Source of the DNA: Pseudomonas bharatica CSV86
GTDB lineage: Bacteria > Pseudomonadota > Gammaproteobacteria > Pseudomonadales > Pseudomonadaceae
Direction: 5' to 3'
NCBI RefSeq assembly: GCF_000319305.2
Contig: NZ_AMWJ02000001.1
Location: forward strand, 1,396,001 to 1,460,000
DNA: 64,000 nucleotides
The notes beneath the pieces are model-generated. The model made no database searches, was not told where the DNA came from, and worked only from the letters and a program-made list of their open reading frames with translations. A program made the position numbers and the translations under genes. The number at the start of each line of letters is the position of its first letter. Position 1 is the first letter of the stretch. Positions 1 to 6,492 of the stretch are shown here, one piece after another.

Positions 1-459
1 GGCCTGTTCCTGCTGTGGAAAGCCACCAAGGAAATCCATGAAAGCGTGGATCCCCGGGCCAAGGAAGAATCGGCAGCCTCGTCTACCATTACCCTGGGCT
101 TTGCAGCGGCCATCGGTCAGATCCTGTTGCTGGACATCGTCTTCTCCATCGACAGCATCATCACGGCCGTGGGCATGACCGAACACCTGCCGATCATGAT
201 CATCGCGGTAATCAGTGCCGTAATCGTGATGCTGGTAGCCGCCGACCCGCTGGCCAAGTTCATCAACGACAACCCGACCGTGGTGATGCTGGCACTGGGC
301 TTCCTGATCATGATCGGCATGACCCTGATCGCCGAAGGTTTCGGTGCCCATGTGCCGAAAGGCTACGTGTATGCAGCGATGGCGTTCTCTACCGCGATCG
401 AGGTGCTCAACATCATGTCGCGCAGGGCTCGTCAGCGCCGTGAGGCCAGCGAGGTTTGA
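1..459 (+). CDS. TerC family integral membrane protein (5' end missing)
   Basis: The reading frame is open from the first base, so the start lies outside the window. The visible 152 residues are mostly hydrophobic and hold several membrane segments. The stretch [17 protein letters not shown], with acidic residues inside a membrane helix, is typical of the TerC/YgdQ-type family, which has been linked to metal ion export and tellurite resistance. A later helix carries [18 protein letters not shown], and the protein ends in a short basic tail. A strong intrinsic terminator follows the stop by about 30 bases. The family assignment is secure. The substrate cannot be read from the sequence; Mn2+ export is known for some relatives only. 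Confidence 0.9.
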   Translation, partial: GLFLLWKATKEIHESVDPRAKEESAASSTITLGFAAAIGQILLLDIVFSIDSIITAVGMTEHLPIMIIAVISAVIVMLVAADPLAKFINDNPTVVMLALGFLIMIGMTLIAEGFGAHVPKGYVYAAMAFSTAIEVLNIMSRRARQRREASEV

Positions 460-489
460 TCAACCGGATCTGTTGCGTGCTGTAGTTTG

Positions 490-515
490 GGGGCTCCTTC
501 GGGAGCCCCTTTTTT
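490..515 (+). terminator. Rho-independent terminator of the TerC-like gene
   Basis: A perfect 8-bp GC-rich stem (GGGGCTCC / GGAGCCCC) with a TTCG tetraloop is followed directly by six T residues. It lies about 30 bases after the stop of the TerC-like gene. Confidence 0.93.
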
Positions 516-534
516 ATGGCAGGCGGCTGGCGGA

Positions 535-720
535 TCAGTGCGCGTTGGCGTGACGACGGCCAGCCCGGCGATGGGCTGGTGCGGCCGGCCTGGTCGCTGC
601 ATGCGGATCCTGGTGGTGCAAATGGTGGCGGCGGGCGATGCGCAGTACACCCCACAACATGGCAGCGGCTACGCTCAGCCAGGCTGCGATCAACATGAAG
701 ATAGCCATGGTCAGGCTCAT
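535..720 (-). CDS. Small single-pass membrane protein, unknown function
   Basis: This is a 61-residue product. The start at 720 is chosen because a strong Shine-Dalgarno sequence (AAGGAGG) lies at the right distance upstream; an in-frame upstream start lacks one. The N-terminus (MSLTMAIFMLIAAWLSVAAAM) forms one transmembrane helix. It is followed by a basic, histidine-rich cytoplasmic tail (RIARRHHLHHQD) and an alanine/proline/arginine tail. The gene converges on the TerC-like gene and shares no obvious operon. Translation is well supported by the ribosome site, but the function is not known. The His-rich tail could bind metal, which is only a guess. Confidence 0.6.
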   Translation of the reverse strand: MSLTMAIFMLIAAWLSVAAAMLWGVLRIARRHHLHHQDPHAATRPAAPAHRRAGRRHANAH

Positions 721-909
721 GGGTGCCTCCTTCTTCAGTACAGGCGGGACCTGTAACTCAGACACCTGATAAGTCTAGACGGTCAGTTATTTCAGGCTAT
801 TGACCGAAGGTCCAAGTGCTAGACCGCTTTGTTCCAAGCCCGGCGCGGGCTATACCGTTGCCGTCCGTCGGCCTATGATCGGCCCTTTGACCCTGTCGAG
901 CGAGGACCC

Positions 910-1569
910 ATGCCGATCCTTTCCATTGCCCCGCGCCGCCTGATGCTGGCCTTTCTCCTGGCCGCCGGCCTGGCCGGGTGTGCCAGCCAGCCGTCTTCCG
1001 AGCTCAGGCAATTGCCCCAGCGGGTCGAGCTGAGTTCCGTACCGTTCTTCCGTGGCAACGCCGACCAGAGTGCACCGATGGCGCTGGCTGCGTTGCTGTC
1101 GCAGCAGGGCGTGCGCGTGACGCCGGGGTTGCTGGGCCTGCCGAAACAAGCCGAAAAGCTCCAGGCCGGGGTTGAGACCACGGCGCGTCAGTACGGCATG
1201 CTGGTCTATCCGCTGGATCACAGCCTGGCCGCGCTGCTGAGCCAGGTCGCCGCGGGCTATCCGGTGCTGGTGCGTTTCCAGGAGGGCTCGGCCTTCTGGA
1301 GCGAGCCGCGCTACGGGCTGCTGGTGGGCTTCGATCGGTATAAGCAACGGGTATTGCTGCGTGCGGGCAATAGCCGCCGGCTGTTGATGGACTTCGATGC
1401 GTTCGAGTCGGCGTGGAAGAAAGAGGGCAGTTGGGCGGTGCTGGTCCAGCAGCCAAGGCAGTTGCCGGCCGCGGTGGATCGGCAGCGCTGGTTGAAGGCG
1501 GCCAATGATCTGGCCCAGGCGGGGCAGGAGCAGGCGGCGCGGCAGGCGGTCGAGGCGATCGGGCGCTGA
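910..1569 (+). CDS. Lipoprotein with peptidase C39-like fold
   Basis: The product is 219 residues. The start at 910 places a lipoprotein signal peptide at the N-terminus, with lipobox LAGC at about residues 17-20. Upstream in-frame starts would bury the signal. After the lipid anchor, the region from VELSSVPFFRGNADQSAPMA onward resembles the C39-like cysteine peptidase fold seen in Pseudomonas lipoproteins, but the usual catalytic Cys near the N-terminus of that fold appears to be replaced (residues QSAP where a C would be expected), so it may be an inactive binding relative. The C-terminus is helical and TPR-like (LKAANDLAQAGQEQAARQAV). It probably sits in the outer or inner membrane facing the periplasm. 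Family call moderate, lipoprotein call strong. Confidence 0.8.
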   Translation: MPILSIAPRRLMLAFLLAAGLAGCASQPSSELRQLPQRVELSSVPFFRGNADQSAPMALAALLSQQGVRVTPGLLGLPKQAEKLQAGVETTARQYGMLVYPLDHSLAALLSQVAAGYPVLVRFQEGSAFWSEPRYGLLVGFDRYKQRVLLRAGNSRRLLMDFDAFESAWKKEGSWAVLVQQPRQLPAAVDRQRWLKAANDLAQAGQEQAARQAVEAIGR

Positions 1570-1588
1570 GCCTTGTGTTGCTCTTGAG

Positions 1589-1650
1589 GGCCCTATCGCT
1601 GGCAAGCCAGCTCCCACAGTGTTGGGAGCTGGCTTGCCAGCGATAGGGCC
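1589..1650. repeat. REP palindrome (REPIN type), copy 1
   Basis: A perfect inverted repeat with 28-base arms (1589-1616 and 1623-1650) and a 6-base loop. The core GCTGGCAAGCCAGCTCCCA recurs at 30317-30385 and 45314-45408. It lies between two convergent genes, where REP elements usually sit, and may also act as a transcription barrier. Confidence 0.9.
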
Positions 1651-1688
1651 GGGACTGACAGCAGGGATAAACCTGCTGCCAGCAGCAA

Positions 1689-2972
1689 TTAAACCCCCAG
1701 GCGATCCCGCAGGCTGTAGTACCAGGCGCCGATCGCACTGAACGGCACGCGGAACATCTGGCCACCCGGGAACGGGTAGTGCGGCAGCTCGGCAAAGGCA
1801 TCGAAACGCTCGGCCTGGCCACGCAGCGCCTCGGCCAGTACCTTGCCGGCCAGGTGGGTGTAGGTCACGCCGTGGCCGCTGCAGCCTTGCGAGTAGTAGA
1901 TGTTGTCGCCAATCCGGCCAACCTGCGGCAGGCGCGACAGGGTCAGGAGGAAGTTGCCGGTCCAGGCGAAGTCGATCTTCACGTCCTTCAACTGCGGGAA
2001 GGCCTTGAGCATCTTCGGCCGGATGATCGCTTCGATGTTCGCCGGGTCACGCGCGCCGTAGACCACACCGCCGCCGAAGATCAGGCGCTTGTCGCTGGTC
2101 AGGCGGTAGTAGTCGAGCAGGTAGTTGCAGTCCTCGACGCAGTAGTCCTGCGGCAGCAGGGTACGCGCCAGTTCGTCGCTCAGCGGTTCGGTGGTGATCA
2201 CCTGGGTGCCGCAGGGCATGGACTTGGCCGCCAGCTCCGGAACCAGGCCACCGAGGTAGGCGTTGCCGGCGACGATGATGAACTTGGCCCGCACGCGGCC
2301 GTTTGGCGTATGCACCACCGGGTTGGCGCCGCGCTCGATGCGCACGGCTGGGGATTGTTCGTAGATCTTGCCGCCCAGGGATTCCACGGCGGCGGCTTCG
2401 CCCAGCGCCAGGTTCAGCGGGTGGATATGACCGCCGCTCATGTCCAGCATGCCGCCGACATAGTTATCGCAGGCCACCACTTCGCGGATGCGCTTCTGGT
2501 CCATCAGTTCCAGCTGGGTGTGGCCGAAGCGTTCCCACAGTCGCTTCTGCGATTCCAGATGGCCCATCTGCTTGCTGGTCAGGGCGGCGAATACGCCACC
2601 GTCCTTCAGGTCGCATTGGATGTTGTACTTGGCGACGCGCTCGCGAATGATGCGCCCGCCTTCGAAGGCCATCTGCCCCAGCAGTTGCGCCTGGCGCGGG
2701 CCGACGGTGCGTTCGATGACATCGATGTCGCGGCTGTAGCTGTTGACGATCTGCCCGCCGTTGCGGCCAGACGCACCGAAGCCGACCTTGGCGGCTTCCA
2801 GTACGGTGACGCTGAACCCGTTCTCCAGCAGGAACAGGGCGCTGGACAGGCCGGTGTAGCCGGCACCGATCACGCAGACATCGGTCTGCACTTCTTCCTG
2901 CAGGGCGGGGCGCTGGGGTACCGGATTGGCCGAGGCGGCGTAATAGGATTGTGGGTAGGCGATGGTGGCCAT
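1689..2972 (-). CDS. FAD-dependent oxidoreductase, PuuB-like (gamma-glutamylputrescine oxidase family)
   Basis: The product is 427 residues, matching the usual length of PuuB/PauB enzymes, which oxidise gamma-glutamyl-polyamines with FAD and release H2O2. The N-terminal dinucleotide fold is clear at about residues 33-60 (CVIGAGYTGLSSALFL), followed by GFGASGRNGGQIVNSYS, a signature of this DAO-family clade. The C-terminal HGVTYTHLAGKVLAE segment closes the FAD site. The start at 2972 (MATIAYPQSYYA) fits family members; an upstream in-frame extension of 63 residues has no family character. No puuA or other polyamine genes are adjacent, so the exact substrate is inferred only from similarity. 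Confidence 0.85.
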   Translation of the reverse strand: MATIAYPQSYYAASANPVPQRPALQEEVQTDVCVIGAGYTGLSSALFLLENGFSVTVLEAAKVGFGASGRNGGQIVNSYSRDIDVIERTVGPRQAQLLGQMAFEGGRIIRERVAKYNIQCDLKDGGVFAALTSKQMGHLESQKRLWERFGHTQLELMDQKRIREVVACDNYVGGMLDMSGGHIHPLNLALGEAAAVESLGGKIYEQSPAVRIERGANPVVHTPNGRVRAKFIIVAGNAYLGGLVPELAAKSMPCGTQVITTEPLSDELARTLLPQDYCVEDCNYLLDYYRLTSDKRLIFGGGVVYGARDPANIEAIIRPKMLKAFPQLKDVKIDFAWTGNFLLTLSRLPQVGRIGDNIYYSQGCSGHGVTYTHLAGKVLAEALRGQAERFDAFAELPHYPFPGGQMFRVPFSAIGAWYYSLRDRLGV

Positions 2973-3154
2973 GCGCGGTGAACCTCTAAACGATGACTTT
3001 GTAGTTGTGTGTTTTGTATTTTTTACGGATGCGCCAATCCTATCAACAATAATAAACACCCGCCAGCCGGGCTGACGAAATCCCCTAAAGCCGGCCCAAG
3101 CCTCAAGCGTAAGTAAAAAATTTCTATTATTCAGTGGTTTAGGCGAAAAAAAGG

Positions 3155-3182
3155 TTGACACACCTTGTCGAAAGCGTAGAAT
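3155..3182 (+). promoter_or_regulatory. Sigma-70 promoter of tRNA-Val copy 1
   Basis: TTGACA (3155-3160), a 16-base spacer and TAGAAT (3177-3182) lie 13 bases before the mature tRNA end. The same arrangement occurs before the second copy. Confidence 0.85.
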
Positions 3183-3195
3183 GCCGCCTCACAGC

Positions 3196-3272
3196 AGGCA
3201 CATAGCTCAGTTGGTTAGAGCACCACCTTGACATGGTGGGGGTCGTTGGTTCGAGTCCAATTGTGCCTACCA
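3196..3272 (+). tRNA. tRNA-Val (anticodon GAC), copy 1
   Basis: This is a 77-nt tRNA. The acceptor stem AGGCACA pairs with TGTGCCT, followed by discriminator A and an encoded CCA. The D-arm AGCTCAGTTGGTTAGAGC and T-loop GGTTCGAGTCC are standard. The anticodon stem-loop CACCTTGACATGGTG presents GAC. It is identical to the copy at 4422-4498. Confidence 0.97.
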
Positions 3273-3300
3273 AGCATCACCGCTCCTGTTGGCGGTCAAG

Positions 3301-3338
3301 CAGAAAGGGCGATCCGAGAGGGTCGCCCTTTCTGTTTT
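3301..3338 (+). terminator. Terminator after tRNA-Val copy 1
   Basis: A 12-bp stem (arms 3301-3312 and 3323-3334, AAAGGGCGA / TCGCCCTTT core) is followed by a T-rich run. The second tRNA-Val has the same type of hairpin. Confidence 0.85.
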
Positions 3339-3366
3339 CGCTGTGTCTGCCCGAACCGTCCCGGCT

Positions 3367-3795
3367 TTACGCGGCCCGCTCAACCCACGCATGATCGCTC
3401 CACTCGAAGACTGCGGATTCGTCAGCCTTCGCGTCTGGCTCGACGACCACCGGCCCGAAGCGGACCTGAACAGAGGCGCAGTAACAGGCGCGCATCGCTA
3501 CATCCGCCGGCCCGGGCACAGCCTCCAGGCCCTTCTTCTCCCAGTTGGCGACCGTCTGCACATCGACGCGCAGCAGGGCTGCCAGTTCGCTCTGGACCAG
3601 GCCCTGCTCCTTTCTCAGGAAGCGAAACTGATGCCCGGACATCGGCGTGGTCTGGCCGAGAATGTCTACTGCAATGGCCCGGTGCAGGCCATCGATGTCT
3701 TCGATGACCACACCACCCCCATACGAGGTTTCCACCATCTTGTAGCCATTCTTCAGGAAGATCCCGTTCAGGCCGCAGCCGGTATATTCGTACAT
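3367..3795 (-). CDS. HTH antitoxin-like regulator (MqsA/XRE type without zinc finger)
   Basis: The product is 142 residues. The middle holds an XRE-type helix-turn-helix: FLRKEQGLVQSELAALLRV followed by QTVANWEKKG. This resembles the DNA-binding half of MqsA-family antitoxins. The N-terminal part (YEYTGCGLNGIFLKNGYK) has the position of the MqsA zinc domain but not its CxxC pairs. The start lies one base after the stop of the upstream DUF4258 gene, so the two are almost certainly cotranscribed and translationally coupled. By family knowledge the HTH partner represses the operon, and a perfect 8-bp inverted repeat lies in the operon promoter. The antitoxin role is inferred from gene order and domains. 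Confidence 0.75.
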   Translation of the reverse strand: MYEYTGCGLNGIFLKNGYKMVETSYGGGVVIEDIDGLHRAIAVDILGQTTPMSGHQFRFLRKEQGLVQSELAALLRVDVQTVANWEKKGLEAVPGPADVAMRACYCASVQVRFGPVVVEPDAKADESAVFEWSDHAWVERAA

Positions 3796-3796
3796 C

Positions 3797-4111
3797 TCAA
3801 ATCTCCCAGACGGTAATGGCGAAAAGCTCGCCAGGGATTGCGACCGGCTTTACAGCCGCTACGACGCAGACGATATCCCGTGGCGCCGGTTCGCTCATGC
3901 GGAACTCGAAGCTCTGGTGTCCTGCGTTGTAGAACGGTCCGCGGACGATGGATCCACGACGCAGGCAGGACAGTACCTCGACCGTCGACACCCCGCGCTG
4001 CTCCATTCGCTGCAGGCAATGCCCCGTGAACACGACCCTGGCCGAATCCCTGGCCAATGCGTGAACGAATTCCTCGAGCTGTTGCTTCGTCCATAAAGGC
4101 TGACGGCTCAT
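3797..4111 (-). CDS. DUF4258 protein, putative toxin of a TA pair
   Basis: The product is 104 residues and comes first in a two-gene minus-strand operon. The segment VVFTGHCLQRMEQRGVSTVEV, with H and RM.QRG, is the recognisable DUF4258 core, a small fold related to RelE/BrnT-like toxins; the C-terminus is a beta-rich region (DIVCVVAAVKP). In type II systems with MqsA- or HigA-like antitoxins the toxin is often encoded first, as here. The pair sits in the gap between two identical tRNA-Val genes. No toxicity can be read from sequence. An alternative is a non-toxic regulatory pair. Confidence 0.72.
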   Translation of the reverse strand: MSRQPLWTKQQLEEFVHALARDSARVVFTGHCLQRMEQRGVSTVEVLSCLRRGSIVRGPFYNAGHQSFEFRMSEPAPRDIVCVVAAVKPVAIPGELFAITVWEI

Positions 4112-4118
4112 TTCGGTT

Positions 4119-4137
4119 ACCTATAATTTTTATAGGT
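4119..4137. promoter_or_regulatory. Palindromic operator of the TA-like operon
   Basis: ACCTATAA (4119-4126), three T, then TTATAGGT (4130-4137): a perfect 8-bp inverted repeat, starting 7 bases upstream of the first start codon. It resembles the AACCT-spacer-AGGTT operators bound by MqsA-family antitoxins and is the likely autoregulatory site. It overlaps AT-rich sequence that could serve as the -10 region. Confidence 0.6.
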
Positions 4138-4380
4138 TACTCTATGGTAATGCGCAACCTGGGTTCGTCAATTGGTAGCTGATTGATGGCCAATGTTCTT
4201 CGCAGAAGGGATGAGCATCGACCGCCGACGAGACTCAGGCGAAACGATTTCCCTGGGCAAGCGCTGTGCTGGATCAAAAAGTAACCAGGGACCGGGCGGC
4301 CTGTGTTGAGTTTTCCTTGTCTGCCGCCACGCGCTTTTTGAAGTCGCTGATTCTTTTGCAGATTTTCTTCAATCTTGCAG

Positions 4381-4408
4381 TTGACAGCCTCAGCCAAGTG
4401 CGTAGAAT
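4381..4408 (+). promoter_or_regulatory. Sigma-70 promoter of tRNA-Val copy 2
   Basis: TTGACA (4381-4386), a 16-base spacer and TAGAAT (4403-4408). From the -10 onward the sequence is nearly identical to copy 1. Confidence 0.85.
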
Positions 4409-4421
4409 GCCGCCCCACAGC

Positions 4422-4498
4422 AGGCACATAGCTCAGTTGGTTAGAGCACCACCTTGACATGGTGGGGGTCGTTGGTTCGAGTCCAATTGTGCCTACCA
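4422..4498 (+). tRNA. tRNA-Val (anticodon GAC), copy 2
   Basis: The 77-nt sequence is identical to the gene at 3196-3272, including the encoded CCA. The near-identity extends from the -10 box to about 25 bases past the tRNA, so the whole unit is a 120-bp direct repeat with a 1226-bp period. Confidence 0.97.
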
Positions 4499-4528
4499 AA
4501 CATCACCGCTCCTGTTGGCGGTACAGCG

Positions 4529-4563
4529 AAAAGGGCGATCCGAAAGGGTCGCCCTTTTTGCTT
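4529..4563 (+). terminator. Terminator after tRNA-Val copy 2
   Basis: A 10-bp stem (AAAAGGGCGA / TCGCCCTTTT, arms 4529-4538 and 4549-4558) continues into a T-rich run. Confidence 0.88.
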
Positions 4564-4643
4564 TTCGCGTTTCGGACGCGACGCGAATCGTCGTCGGCCA
4601 TTTCGATAATCTGTCTGACGAAGCGTGAAGCAAGGAGAGAAGG

Positions 4644-5411
4644 ATGACGGGGTTCGACCTGCGAATACTGCGCGACGCACGCCATGTACTGGTTTTTACC
4701 GGCGCCGGCGTTTCGGCGCGCAGTGGCATTCCGACCTTTCGCGATGCCTTGGGCGGCTTGTGGAGCCGCTACGACCCGGCCAGCCTAGCCACCGCCGACG
4801 CCTTTCGCCAGGATCCGGCGCTGGTCTGGGGCTGGTATCAATGGCGGCGGGCCCAGGTGTTGGCCGCCAGGCCCAATCCGGCGCATCTTGCAATCGCCGA
4901 ACTGGCTCGCCGGGTCCCGCGCCTGACCCTGGTGACCCAGAATGTCGATGACCTGCACGAGCGTGCAGGGTCCCAGGAGGTAATCCATCTGCACGGCAGC
5001 CTGCATGCGCCGCGCTGTTTTGCCTGTGCCCGGGCCTACGCCGGCAGCGATGCCGAGCCGGCACGGGTCGAGGAGGGCGAGCGCATCGAGCCGCCTCGTT
5101 GCCTGCGTTGCAATGGCAGGATCCGTCCCGGCGTGGTCTGGTTCGGCGAGGCATTGCCTGAGCGGCCCTGGCGCGAGGCGCTGGCCGCCGCGAGGGCGTG
5201 CGATCTGCTGCTGGTGGTCGGCACTTCCGGCTTGGTGATGCCTGCTGCGCAGCTTCCCCAGGTGGCCCGACAGAACGGTGCCAAGGTGGTGCATGTCAAT
5301 CTCGACGCGGAGCCGGCGGACGGGGCAACGACCTTCACCCTGGCAGGTGACGCGGCAGAGATCCTGCCGCGCCTGCTTCTGCAAATGGCTGATGATCAGG
5401 CCGGCCCGTAG
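4644..5411 (+). CDS. cobB: NAD-dependent protein deacylase (sirtuin, CobB type)
   Basis: The product is 255 residues, a full-length bacterial sirtuin that removes acyl groups from lysines using NAD. Visible motifs in order: NAD-binding FTGAGVSARSGIPTFRD (residues 18-33), TQNVDDLH with the catalytic His in HLHGSLH, a four-cysteine zinc site (CFAC and CLRC), and VVGTSGLVMPA near the C-terminus. The Y65-x-x-R68 pair (WYQWRR) matches the Tyr/Arg pocket of SIRT5 and E. coli CobB that accepts succinyl and malonyl groups, so desuccinylase as well as deacetylase activity is likely. The 3' end overlaps the convergent WYL gene by 16 bases. Confidence 0.92.
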   Translation: MTGFDLRILRDARHVLVFTGAGVSARSGIPTFRDALGGLWSRYDPASLATADAFRQDPALVWGWYQWRRAQVLAARPNPAHLAIAELARRVPRLTLVTQNVDDLHERAGSQEVIHLHGSLHAPRCFACARAYAGSDAEPARVEEGERIEPPRCLRCNGRIRPGVVWFGEALPERPWREALAAARACDLLLVVGTSGLVMPAAQLPQVARQNGAKVVHVNLDAEPADGATTFTLAGDAAEILPRLLLQMADDQAGP

Positions 5412-6415
5412 GCCGCCGCTGCTCGTTGCAGGGTCCCGGCAATCTGCTGGCGCAGGGCGGGTGGCTCGTGCACCACCAAGGCATCGCCCAGCGACAGGAT
5501 CCACCAGTGCAGTTGCCAGGTATTGGTCACCGTAGCGCTCAGGTGGAAACCGTCCTCGACTTCCTCCAACTGCATGTCGCTGCTCAGTGGCGTTTCGCGG
5601 ATCAGCCGGGCCTGGTGCTCGCTGACCCATGCCTGCAAGCGGATCTTCTCTGGTTTGCCGAACTGCAGGGCATCGCTGTCGAGGTAGGCCTGCAGTTCGA
5701 AGGAATCCAGGCCCCGGCAGGATGAATCGAGCAAGACGGCGTTGCGGAACCGGTGCACGGCGAACTGGCGGACATCGGTATAGGGCTCGGCGGTGGCGAT
5801 CAGGTAGGTGATCAGGCCGCGCTGCACGATTGCCAGTGGATTGAGGGTCAGTTCGCTGAGCTTGTCGTTATGTGCTGAATAATACTGGCACTGCACCTGC
5901 CGTTCGCTGATCAATGCCTGCTGCAGCGGCTCGAGGATTCGTGCCTGGACCTGGGGTGCCTGCAGATTGAAATCCGGCCGCACGCTGGCCACCTTGTCCG
6001 GCCAGCGTGCGGCCGGATTACCGTCGCCCAGGCCCTTGAGCTTGGCCCGGGCGTGTTCGAAGCGTGGTTCCAGCACGCTCAGCATGCTCCCCGGCAAGAG
6101 TGGGCGAACCGCATCCTCGACCAGGGCGAGGCTGACCGCTTCGGTCAGGGTGATGCCTTGCAGTTCCACATTAACGCCCGGCTTCCAGTACCAGCCGAAG
6201 GGCGTACCGCCATCGTTGCATTGCAAGGGAAAGACTACCGAGAGGTCGCGCAGGTCTCGTTCGATACTGCGCCGGCTGATGCTGTAGCCGGCGGCGGTGA
6301 GGCGCGCCAGCAATTCGCTGACGGTGATGCCGGGCGGGCGTTTGGGCAGTTGCTGCAGCAGTTCCCATTGTCGATTGAGGGCGCTGTGGGTCTTGGCGGA
6401 AGGCACCTGGATCAT
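5396..6415 (-). CDS. WYL-domain transcriptional regulator (YafY type)
   Basis: The product is 339 residues. The N-terminus has a winged helix-turn-helix of the DeoR/HTH_11 kind (SELLARLTAAGYSISRRSIERDLRDL), followed by a WYL domain around residues 150-230 (QCQYYSAHNDKLSELTLNPLAIV, then TYLIATAEPYTDVRQFAVHR) and a WCX-type C-terminal part. WYL proteins sense small ligands or nucleic acids and often control defence or DNA-damage genes. It is downstream of, and on the same strand as, the double AAA+ ATPase gene, 77 bases away, so the two may form an operon. The target genes are unknown. Confidence 0.88.
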   Translation of the reverse strand: MIQVPSAKTHSALNRQWELLQQLPKRPPGITVSELLARLTAAGYSISRRSIERDLRDLSVVFPLQCNDGGTPFGWYWKPGVNVELQGITLTEAVSLALVEDAVRPLLPGSMLSVLEPRFEHARAKLKGLGDGNPAARWPDKVASVRPDFNLQAPQVQARILEPLQQALISERQVQCQYYSAHNDKLSELTLNPLAIVQRGLITYLIATAEPYTDVRQFAVHRFRNAVLLDSSCRGLDSFELQAYLDSDALQFGKPEKIRLQAWVSEHQARLIRETPLSSDMQLEEVEDGFHLSATVTNTWQLHWWILSLGDALVVHEPPALRQQIAGTLQRAAAAYGPA

Positions 6416-6492
6416 CCTTGTGGGGTCGGGGCTGGCCTTTGGCTAGCAATCAAGCGGGCGAGTTTCTGCCGATCCGCAGCCCCTCGCAAGCA

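Noticed and set aside
4137..4499. Minus-strand reading frame of 120 residues containing GLEPTTPTMSRW
   Set aside because: It runs across tRNA-Val copy 2. This peptide is a well-known artefact of reading tRNA genes.
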